Part shown: positions 1 through 6,851 of the stretch, piece after piece | How positions within the stretch are numbered: the stretch's first letter is position 1 | Layout of the letters: each line of letters begins with the position of its first letter | Origin: an uncultured bacterium | Lineage (GTDB): Bacteria > Bacillota > Clostridia > Lachnospirales > Lachnospiraceae | Reading direction: 5' to 3' | DNA length: 41,957 bases | Assembly (NCBI GenBank): GCA_905215155.1 | Contig: CAJMPJ010000031.1 | Span: 1-41,957, forward strand | The notes under the pieces: generated by a model | The model's input: only the letters and a program-made list of their open reading frames with translations | Database searches by the model: none | Told to the model about the DNA's origin: nothing | Position numbers and translations under genes: made by a program

Positions 1-1303
1 CGCCTTCGCCGCCATTACCGCCGCCGCCGCCGCCACCAGAATATGGGGTGCCATTAGGATCTTCAAAAGGTTTTGTTGTTCTTGACTGGCCAACTCTTCC
101 CCTTGCTTCTCCTTCCTTATATCCCTCATTATCTCCACCTTTTGAACCATCAGTTCCCCCATTTCCACCCTTTGACCATCTCCTATTTCCTGAATTTACT
201 CTTACGCCAGCACCACCACCAGATCCAGTATATCCTACTCCTTTTACAGAATAATTTTTTCCACCAATTGCGCTGCATAGTATTTGATTATTACAAGATA
301 CTGTCGTGGTTCCACCAGCTTGCCCACTACCACTGTGCCTACCACCTGAACCTATAATAATTTGAAGCTGGCTATTTGGAGTAACACTAACATTGTACAC
401 ATTTGTTGTTTGACCTCCATTGCCTCCCCATGAAGCATATGTACTATCTGCTGTTTCTCCGTCGTCACCACCTGCTCCTCCTCCAACACAAAATATATCA
501 ATAGAATTTACATTAGAAGGAATTGTCCATGTACTGCTTGATGTAAATATTGAAGTAACTTTCTGAATAATAGTATTCCCAATCAAAGTAGTTCCAGATG
601 TCCATTCTTCTCCATTTATTGTAGAATAGCTAAAGGCTCTAAAATAATATGTAATATTTATACCAAATCCACTAATAACACTATTTGATACTCCAGAAGC
701 ATTAGCATTATTTCCAAATCCTTTATAGTACCTTATGCCATCATTTATATTTGCAGGATAGCCCCCTGTTTTACCAACAATAATAACTCCTGAAAATGGT
801 CCTTTATGTGGATTCTGCCACGTAAATATAATTTGTGAAGCAGAATAAGGGGCACAACTAAAAGACAAGATACTTTGTACATTAAGTGTTCCATTCACTT
901 TATTGCCATTTACATATGCTGAGTATCCTGATACAATTTTAGTTGAGTCTGCATTTCCGGAAGTCTGGCTTGCCAAACTATTTGCTGTTATTTTACCTGC
1001 TCCATTGTGATATCCAGCAGGAATTGTATAACTTCCACCTGCGTTAAGTGTCTGGTTTATTGCTCCCTGGTTTGACATAGTACCAGTTCTTTTCTTTTTT
1101 GGATCTGTATTATAATATGTCTTTCCAACCAATACATGGCTATCAGAGGAATCTCCAGTAAGTTCCAAAGTTCCTTCCACAACCTCATCATCGGAATCAG
1201 AAGTAATAGCACTGTAACCCTTTAAAACTTCCGCTTTTGTTGCTGTACATTCATCACTGCCGCTTCCAGCTCCTCCACCGCCAGGAATCCATACATTTCC
1301 CAT
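1..1303 (-). CDS. Glycine-rich tail fibre / receptor-binding protein (C-terminus beyond window)
   Basis: The frame is open from the ATG at 1303 to the window edge (about 434 codons), so the gene is partial at its 3' end. An AAGGAG site precedes the ATG, which lies one base after the upstream stop. The N-terminal half carries fibre-type repeats: VGKTYYN..RTGTM, SGYSAYVNGNKVNGTL and YTIPAGYHNGAGKI. The middle resembles a fibronectin-like domain. From about residue 270 there is the STWTIPSNVNSIDIFCVGGG entry to a glycine-rich domain of the type known from phage fibres, then long GGGG/GGN stretches. Its place as last gene after the baseplate fits the host-recognition fibre. The exact receptor cannot be read from sequence. 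Confidence 0.8.
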   Translation of the reverse strand, partial: MGNVWIPGGGGAGSGSDECTATKAEVLKGYSAITSDSDDEVVEGTLELTGDSSDSHVLVGKTYYNTDPKKKRTGTMSNQGAINQTLNAGGSYTIPAGYHNGAGKITANSLASQTSGNADSTKIVSGYSAYVNGNKVNGTLNVQSILSFSCAPYSASQIIFTWQNPHKGPFSGVIIVGKTGGYPANINDGIRYYKGFGNNANASGVSNSVISGFGINITYYFRAFSYSTINGEEWTSGTTLIGNTIIQKVTSIFTSSSTWTIPSNVNSIDIFCVGGGAGGDDGETADSTYASWGGNGGQTTNVYNVSVTPNSQLQIIIGSGGRHSGSGQAGGTTTVSCNNQILCSAIGGKNYSVKGVGYTGSGGGAGVRVNSGNRRWSKGGNGGTDGSKGGDNEGYKEGEARGRVGQSRTTKPFEDPNGTPYSGGGGGGGNGGEG

Positions 1304-1304
1304 A

Positions 1305-1727
1305 TTAGTTTACTCCTTTCAAAACAACGGTAAAATCAATGGATGGCTTTTTATATGCTTTAAATGTAATTTCACCATCTTTAGTCTCACCGCAGTATAT
1401 AAATCCAAATGCTTTGTTATAAGCCTTAATTTCTTCAATTGCTTCGACACCAATTAGTGTTTTACCCAGTTCCGGCTCATCTGCGGCAGAAATTCCGGGA
1501 ACTGCTACAGTCTGGGTAAAAGGTCCTTCGCCATTCCAGCCAGAAACAGTCAGTACCACTTGCTTTTTACTTTGGAGTCTCTCGATCTGAGCCTTATTAA
1601 AAAATGAATTATTAAAAAGCTGTTCAATCTCAAGTGCCATTTCCTGACCGTCTGCCAGCGTTTCTCTATTCCATTTCCTGATTTCCGTTGTAAACTCAGG
1701 TGGATTTTTTACATCGCAAAATGCCAT
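1305..1727 (-). CDS. Small tail-fibre-associated protein of unknown function
   Basis: 140 aa, ATG preceded by AGGAGG at good distance. It lies between the collar/fibre adaptor and the glycine-rich fibre, 12 nt after the former and 1 nt before the latter, so it is translated as part of the same tail operon. The N-terminal half (PPEFTTEIRKWNRETLADG) is probably helical. The C-terminal half is rich in beta-type sequence (VVLTVSGWNGEGPFTQTVAV) and ends IDFTVVLKGVN. I do not recognise a named family. The position suggests a fibre connector or fibre chaperone, which is inference only. Confidence 0.7.
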   Translation of the reverse strand: MAFCDVKNPPEFTTEIRKWNRETLADGQEMALEIEQLFNNSFFNKAQIERLQSKKQVVLTVSGWNGEGPFTQTVAVPGISAADEPELGKTLIGVEAIEEIKAYNKAFGFIYCGETKDGEITFKAYKKPSIDFTVVLKGVN

Positions 1728-1739
1728 TGTTATACCTCC

Positions 1740-2135
1740 TTAAAATATTTCATCCATGTCATAAATTTGTGGAATGTCCTCATCCTTTCCTTTTCGTAAA
1801 AAGGTACGATATGCTACCAAATCTCCATCTTCATCAAACAGTCCCATTTCAGAAATTTCTTCACCAGTCAATTCACCTGCTTCTAATGTGGCAGTATAGC
1901 GGCAACTGGTATGATCTGCATTTACATATACATGGGTTTCAATATCTTTTTTGAGCAGTTCCCCATAAAGAGAAATTTCGTTTCCTGTCGTTTGTTTAGG
2001 AATACCCTTCTCATCGACACCCCCATTGCCCCATGCAATTTTTGTAATTTTAGAGAGTTTCTGATCTCCTGCATGTGCCTCACATAATTTTTTTCTTGCT
2101 ATTACGGTCATAACGCCGTTTGAACTTTCTGCCAT
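1740..2135 (-). CDS. Phage tail-collar / fibre adaptor protein
   Basis: 131 aa with an AAGGAAG site before the ATG. The sequence (SKITKIAWGNGGVDEKG, SLYGELLKK, CRYTATLEAGELTGEEISEMG, LVAYRTF) resembles the N-terminal collar region of P2 gpH-like fibres, which attaches fibres to the baseplate. In long fibres that domain is followed by a shaft; here it stands alone, and the fibre is a separate gene two positions downstream. Its place immediately after the gpI-like baseplate gene fits. Family identification is by pattern recognition. Confidence 0.7.
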   Translation of the reverse strand: MAESSNGVMTVIARKKLCEAHAGDQKLSKITKIAWGNGGVDEKGIPKQTTGNEISLYGELLKKDIETHVYVNADHTSCRYTATLEAGELTGEEISEMGLFDEDGDLVAYRTFLRKGKDEDIPQIYDMDEIF

Positions 2136-2179
2136 GCTTTACTTCCTTTCTTTTGAAAACATTGTTAATGAGTTTCGTC

Positions 2180-3118
2180 TTATAAAATTGAAAGCCCACC
2201 ATTTAAAGTTCTGCATCTATCCAATTTCCATTGTCCAGATAATGGGTTCAATGTTGTTACTCTTACCTCACCGGCTTTTAGCCTTACTTCGACCATAGAT
2301 TTTACCGCAAGGCAACTTTTCTCAATGATCTTTGTATTAATTTGATTGTAAAAACTTATTTTTCTCTCCGCTGTTATTGGAATTAATATGGGGTATGATA
2401 TTCTGGTCTTTTCCTGAATGCCTATGTTTTCTGCTACCTGTATTTTACTTCTTTGCCTGACTGGGTAAAAATCAATTTTTTCATCACTATCATATCCACT
2501 TAATTTTTTCCCACCCAGTTTCCAGATCCCATCCAATTTCAATATTGGAGTATTAAGGCGTGGATAAAACTTTCCCCTGTACCGAACCATATTTTCCAAA
2601 CTGATATTACAGCAAATATTAGAACTTATAACAAATGCTGCATGTTCCAGCCAGGAACGGGCATTCTTATACAATTCAATTTGTTTTTTTACTTCAGAAC
2701 CATATCCTAAAGGAATTTCGTGTTCTCCCACTTGAACTTCCGCTTTGAAAAAAAATGGATTTCCGCCATATTCATACCATTCACTTATCTTTCCTCCATC
2801 AAGTACAGTCCCTAAAAATTCCCTGAGAACTTCTGGAGTACCTGCATGCATGTACCATGCAGTGGTTTGAGTAAGCAACTGTTCTTTTAATTTTCTTGGC
2901 ATCGTCTGATCGTAATATTGAGTATTTAACTCTAAAGCCATTAGATCAAGAACAGAATCTGGTACTTTGCTCAATTTGCCATACATATGACATGCATTTG
3001 AGAAATCCTGCAACTTCTTCATTGCTTGGCTTATTGCAAAACTAAGGGCTTTTGATTCAGGAGAGATTAAATTATATGGCATAATATCTTTTATTTCACC
3101 TTGATAAAAATCAATCAT
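2180..3118 (-). CDS. Baseplate/tail protein I (P2 gpI-like)
   Basis: 312 aa; the ATG overlaps the 3' end of the gpJ-like gene by 8 nt, a usual J-I arrangement. The N-terminal about 160 residues carry the gpI pattern: a helical start (ALSFAISQAMKKLQ), LDLMALELNTQYYDQTMP, and the TPEVLREFLGTVL / WYEYGGNPFFFKAEV core. The C-terminal about 140 residues are an extension beyond the P2 protein, with two similar strands (KLDGIWKLGG and LSGQWKLDRCRTLNGG), perhaps a fibre docking module. It is expected to form the outer baseplate wedge with the J-like protein. Confidence 0.85.
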   Translation of the reverse strand: MIDFYQGEIKDIMPYNLISPESKALSFAISQAMKKLQDFSNACHMYGKLSKVPDSVLDLMALELNTQYYDQTMPRKLKEQLLTQTTAWYMHAGTPEVLREFLGTVLDGGKISEWYEYGGNPFFFKAEVQVGEHEIPLGYGSEVKKQIELYKNARSWLEHAAFVISSNICCNISLENMVRYRGKFYPRLNTPILKLDGIWKLGGKKLSGYDSDEKIDFYPVRQRSKIQVAENIGIQEKTRISYPILIPITAERKISFYNQINTKIIEKSCLAVKSMVEVRLKAGEVRVTTLNPLSGQWKLDRCRTLNGGLSIL

Positions 3119-4259
3119 CTTTCCTTCCTCCGTAAATCAGATTAATTTTACCAGGAACAGCCATTGAAGAATCTGGAATTTCAGTATAAACAGGTTTCAA
3201 TACTTCTGCCATTTTAATACCAGTTCCCATTGTCTCATAAACCAACTGAGATGGATTTATGTCTCTCCCTACCTTTTTCTGCCATAGAATATAGTTATTA
3301 CATGCAGTTTGAATAGCTGCTTTTATAGTTTCTTCTTTATCCCTATCCTCATTGCGGATATAATACTGTAGTTCAATATCATATTCCACCAATTGAGGTT
3401 TTTTCACAACAACAAGATCTGTCAGTGGCCGTATGCTGCTGTTTTTTAAATAGTCTTCCAATTCCTTTATAAAACCATCATCCGGAATTGAACCATCCGC
3501 CATTGTTATGTAAATATCCACTTCCCCAGGCGCTTCGGAGGTAATACGGCATTCTCCAATGGAAGGACTAAAGGTTTTTACCCAATACTCATAGGCTTTT
3601 TGTGGCCCTGCTGTAGAATAACTGACTGGTGCCAGATAAATTCTCTCAGCTAATTCTTCATCACTTTCCCGGTCAGCTCCACCGCTTGTCTGAACGATAT
3701 TTGATACTTTAAAAGTGTAGGGAAGCAAATCTATAAGCGTCCTGATTTCTCCTGGCTTGTACCCATTTCCTACCACACCGTTAGTCTGGCATTTTGCTGG
3801 AACATCTACATATAAATGACCTGGAGTGATTTCCCCTATTTCTGTTGTTTCAAAATACAGTTCTGATCCTTTTATTCTGGTTCCTTTTGGTATAATAATA
3901 TTTCTCTCTATGATGGCTGACAAGGTAAACCGTATCATAGTCCGGGCAGGCGATGACTCATTTCTTTTTACTTTTTTGAAAGCAGCTAAGTTGTCCAGAA
4001 ATTCCCCTGTACTGTATTTTAATAACCCCATTTTACCTGCTCTGTCTTCATACTGATATCCCTGATATATTGCGGCCGCACAGGAATACAGTATCAGCCG
4101 ATAAGGATCTGCCAAACCAAGAGAATGCTCCTTTCCGGTCAGCTCCGTGAATTTTCGTTCAAAATCTTCTATCAATTGGTTTTGAAGATCCGAGAAACTT
4201 ATATTTTCAATAAAGCTTACTTCAGGATAATCAGAAAACCGGTTCTTTAAACGACCCAT
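3111..4259 (-). CDS. Baseplate wedge protein J-like
   Basis: 382 aa; its ATG overlaps the stop of the gp25-like gene (TAATG), indicating coupled translation. The sequence shows the baseplate J family plan: N-terminal helical region, then IIIPKGTRIKGSELYFETTE, the VGNGYKPGEI segment, SGGADRESDEELAERI around residue 200, and SPSIGECRITSEAPGEVDIYI followed by a C-terminal alpha/beta domain. In P2-like contractile tails this protein forms the wedge ring that triggers sheath contraction. Confidence 0.92.
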   Translation of the reverse strand: MGRLKNRFSDYPEVSFIENISFSDLQNQLIEDFERKFTELTGKEHSLGLADPYRLILYSCAAAIYQGYQYEDRAGKMGLLKYSTGEFLDNLAAFKKVKRNESSPARTMIRFTLSAIIERNIIIPKGTRIKGSELYFETTEIGEITPGHLYVDVPAKCQTNGVVGNGYKPGEIRTLIDLLPYTFKVSNIVQTSGGADRESDEELAERIYLAPVSYSTAGPQKAYEYWVKTFSPSIGECRITSEAPGEVDIYITMADGSIPDDGFIKELEDYLKNSSIRPLTDLVVVKKPQLVEYDIELQYYIRNEDRDKEETIKAAIQTACNNYILWQKKVGRDINPSQLVYETMGTGIKMAEVLKPVYTEIPDSSMAVPGKINLIYGGRKDD

Positions 4260-4558
4260 TAAGTTACCTCCTTTCTTTTGAAATATATATGAGGAATCAA
4301 AAATCCCTCTTTCTTCTCAAAAGTAATGTCTTCAATTAAAACTCTTGGTTCGTACCGTTCTACTTTTCTGCTGGCTTCCAGAGAAAACAGACTTTCTGCT
4401 ACATCTGTTGGCTCATCAAGACATTCCCATGAAATTCCAAATTCTCTGTCAACAGGTTGCGTTCCAGCTCTCGTAGCAAATAATGTAGTTAAATTCCTTT
4501 TCAATTCTTCCGAAAGTTCTCCGTTAACCTCCAGCATAGATAACTCGTATTTCTCCAT
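4259..4558 (-). CDS. gp25/W-like baseplate protein
   Basis: 99 aa from the ATG at 4558, chosen because a GAGGTGG site sits properly before it; the in-frame GTG at 4567 would lack a site. The sequence shows the gp25-like pattern with LTTLFATRAGTQPVDREFGISW, including the conserved R.G and REFG segments, and VERYEPRVLIEDI. gp25/W links the baseplate wedge to the first sheath ring in contractile injection systems. Order spike - gpU-like - W - J - I matches such tails. Confidence 0.9.
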   Translation of the reverse strand: MEKYELSMLEVNGELSEELKRNLTTLFATRAGTQPVDREFGISWECLDEPTDVAESLFSLEASRKVERYEPRVLIEDITFEKKEGFLIPHIYFKRKEVT

Positions 4559-4568
4559 TCCTGCCACC

Positions 4569-4958
4569 TCATAAATATTCCTGTAATGATAACGTTACAT
4601 TTGCACGGTATATTTCTCCCCCTCTTAGTATTACATTCCAGGCCTCAGAGCATTTGGTTATTACCCATTTGTTTTTTCCAACAAGTTTTTTTCCTATAAC
4701 CATTTCATTTGCTTCTCCTGATTCTGTCATTCGTTCTATTACTCCCAAAAGTTGTCTTGGCTTCACACCCAAAGAGGCATCTAAAGTTATTTCAAAAGAT
4801 ACTGACTGCAAATCCGGTCCTCCAAATTCTGAAATAGGCTTTTGACCAATCCGTTCCATCGAATTCCAAGAGGCTGAAATTTCTCTCTTCATATTTTGAA
4901 TCGTAAAGACTTTACTGTCATTTACCTTAAATCGTAAGCCCCCCAAAAGTCCGATCAT
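4569..4958 (-). CDS. P2 gpU-like phage tail protein
   Basis: 129 aa; its ATG overlaps the spike gene's stop (ATGA). The pattern (LLGGLRFKVNDSKVFTIQNMKREISASW, FGGPDLQSVSFEITLDASLG, NKWVITKCSEAWNVILRGGEI) is that of the gpU-related tail proteins common in Firmicute contractile tails. In P2 gpU is a tail completion protein. Here it sits within the baseplate module rather than directly after the tape measure, so its role may be baseplate-associated. Confidence 0.75.
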   Translation of the reverse strand: MIGLLGGLRFKVNDSKVFTIQNMKREISASWNSMERIGQKPISEFGGPDLQSVSFEITLDASLGVKPRQLLGVIERMTESGEANEMVIGKKLVGKNKWVITKCSEAWNVILRGGEIYRANVTLSLQEYL

Positions 4959-5368
4959 TCAGTCATCCTCCTTTCTAATTGCTCCAATCTTCTTTTTATA
5001 TCAATCAGATCAGCAAGTGAGATTGCTTCATTCTCTCCTTCCAATATAATTTGTGAGGAATGAATGATAAAATTGCCATCTTTCAGCATTTCATATGTAC
5101 CATTTTCAAATTCTTTTTTATATTCCACTTGTTCCGGCGGTATGTCCGCTTCATTCCAAAAATTCCCTAAAATAATTCCAGAGCTGGTATCATTGGGCAA
5201 ATGAAGAACAACTACCTGATCATTTATTTTTGGAAGCTTAAATTCTCTATGAAATCCAAATAACGCCAGCTCAGATGTGGTACTGTCTCGATCCGGATAA
5301 TACACTCTTGCCATACCGTTTGCCGGATTTACAGAAGATACTCTTCCTATTCTAATAACATCACTCAA
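4955..5368 (-). CDS. Baseplate spike protein (gpV/gp5-type OB fold)
   Basis: The start is the TTG at 5368, preceded by AAAGGAG and 13 nt after the hub's stop; upstream ATGs in this frame lie inside the hub gene. The 137-aa product begins SDVIRIGRVSSVNPANGMARV and contains DRDSTTSELALFG, then LPKINDQVVVLHLPNDTSSGIILG. This is the OB-fold pattern of phage spike proteins. The C-terminus (FENGTYEMLKDGNFIIHSSQI, then a short coiled coil IDIKRRLEQLERRMTE) would form a short trimeric tip. It plugs the hub and pierces the target envelope. Confidence 0.88.
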   Translation of the reverse strand: MSDVIRIGRVSSVNPANGMARVYYPDRDSTTSELALFGFHREFKLPKINDQVVVLHLPNDTSSGIILGNFWNEADIPPEQVEYKKEFENGTYEMLKDGNFIIHSSQIILEGENEAISLADLIDIKRRLEQLERRMTE

Positions 5369-5381
5369 ACTACTTCTCCTT

Positions 5382-6617
5382 TCATGGAATCTGTAGGACC
5401 ATACCAGGATAAATCCAATACCCATTGTTTGAACTGATTCTGCCCCGCCTTTTTGCTTCGGATTCAATTATTTGTTTATTTAACTCATAGATATCTTTGC
5501 ATTTAGTTCCGCTTCCATAGTAGTGTTTAGCAATATTCCACAGGCTATCTCCTTTTTGAACGGTATATTGACTGCCCCTACTTTTTATATCATCAGCCTT
5601 GGAGGCATTTTCCTTTTTCTCATTATCTTGAGATATACAGCTTAAATTGACCTGCATAGTGTAAGCCTTTCCAGACAAACTGTGAGAAATTTTTTCTACA
5701 AAATATTTTCCATCAAGATTACCAAACCCTGATAATTGAACAGTTGCAGTAGCATAAAAAGACATCTTGGGCGGAAGAGTAATACTCACTTTTCGTTCTT
5801 TTCGATTTGCATTTCTTAATGCGCTTTCTCCGATCCGCCTGGCATCTGCCTCATTATCCGCCTTTTGATTGGTTTTATAAAGGCGATCCTCTGTACCAAC
5901 CATAACATCAATAGTTTTGCTATTACCGGGGTTTAAATAGCTTACCTTTACCCCGGTATACACCCCTTGCATGGTGCTGTTGTAGGACCATTTTGATACC
6001 ATTTCCGGTCGAATCGTATATACTGGTGTTTTTTCAAAATACTTTTTCAAATCCCATATCACCAGTTTATTGGAATATACCTTTAAACCCATACCATATT
6101 TTTCACAAATACTTCTTAAAAAATCGCTATCCGGCTGCTTATCCTGTTCTGTCTTTGCTACCTTTATTTCTTCGCTGGATTCGTATACAAGCTCTAGCCC
6201 ATATTTTGCTGCAATTTCACCTGCAATCAACCTTACCGTAGCAGATTCCCACGTTTTTGTATTCTCTGTTTCTTTAAAACAGGTATTGACCGGAGCAGAA
6301 ACACCATTGATGGTACACATAAAAGGAGGGGCAGAAAAGGAAAAATCGTCTACCAAAAAAGTTCCGCATGGCACTGTCATTTTTTCTCCTTCTTCATTCC
6401 AGTTTTCAAGTATAATAGAAGGGGAAATCACATCTCCTTTTTCCGGAAGCCATGTTCTGCTCCATTTTAAATCCCGGTCACTCAATGTGATGGAAATGGT
6501 ATCTGATTCATCCAATGCATCAACATAGGAAAAATTTTGTATGTATTCTGAAAGATCCTTCCAAACCTCCACCCCATTGTATATTACGCTTAAATACTTC
6601 CTTCGGGCTTCGCTCAC
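5382..6617 (-). CDS. Tail hub protein (gpD/gp27-like, late control D) with C-terminal LysM
   Basis: 411 aa from a GTG at 6617 preceded by GGAGGG. Residues about 1-320 match the hub family (ARRKYLSVIYNGVEVWKDLSEYIQ; DSDFLRSICEKYGMGLKVYSNKLVIWD; a beta-rich end with YFVEKISHSLSG). The C-terminus (about 350-411) is a LysM repeat, YTVQKGDSLWNIAKHYYGSG, ending YWIYPGMVLQIP. The hub connects tube and spike; the LysM may bind peptidoglycan or stabilise the hub, as in XkdQ-type proteins of defective Bacillus phage tails. Confidence 0.88.
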   Translation of the reverse strand: MSEARRKYLSVIYNGVEVWKDLSEYIQNFSYVDALDESDTISITLSDRDLKWSRTWLPEKGDVISPSIILENWNEEGEKMTVPCGTFLVDDFSFSAPPFMCTINGVSAPVNTCFKETENTKTWESATVRLIAGEIAAKYGLELVYESSEEIKVAKTEQDKQPDSDFLRSICEKYGMGLKVYSNKLVIWDLKKYFEKTPVYTIRPEMVSKWSYNSTMQGVYTGVKVSYLNPGNSKTIDVMVGTEDRLYKTNQKADNEADARRIGESALRNANRKERKVSITLPPKMSFYATATVQLSGFGNLDGKYFVEKISHSLSGKAYTMQVNLSCISQDNEKKENASKADDIKSRGSQYTVQKGDSLWNIAKHYYGSGTKCKDIYELNKQIIESEAKRRGRISSNNGYWIYPGMVLQIP

Positions 6618-6639
6618 AAGCTATCCCTCCTTTCATGAC

Positions 6640-6843
6640 TTATTTTCTCCACTCAGGAATTCCTTCTGCTTCTTTCTGTGGGAGTTCCGGAGTATAAACT
6701 TCTATCCCTCCCGGAAATATAAAATAATCCAGTAACGAAAAATTATGTTTCATCAAATGATCCAGATGTTTTTCTGACCCATATATTTTCTTAGCAATTA
6801 AATCCCAGGTGTCTCCCTGTAGTGTCTTATATTTTTTTTCCAT
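6640..6843 (-). CDS. Small LysM / gpX-like tail protein
   Basis: 67 aa preceded by a strong AGGAGG. MEKKYKTLQGDTWDLIAKKIYGSEKHL is a LysM-type motif as in P2 gpX and Firmicute XkdP-like proteins, and GGIEVYTPELP is the usual end of gpX. It follows the tape measure by 8 nt, the usual gpX place before the hub gene. It probably binds the tail tip or the tape measure C-terminus during assembly. Confidence 0.85.
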   Translation of the reverse strand: MEKKYKTLQGDTWDLIAKKIYGSEKHLDHLMKHNFSLLDYFIFPGGIEVYTPELPQKEAEGIPEWRK

Positions 6844-6851
6844 ATTACCTC

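Noticed and set aside
48..357. Plus-strand proline/leucine-rich frames at the left edge
   Set aside because: They are antisense shadows of the glycine-rich fibre codons (GGN read backwards gives Pro-rich peptides).
1..500. GGC/GGT-rich repeats as a CRISPR array or simple repeat locus
   Set aside because: The frame is open throughout and encodes a glycine-rich fibre domain; repeats are codon-level and irregular.
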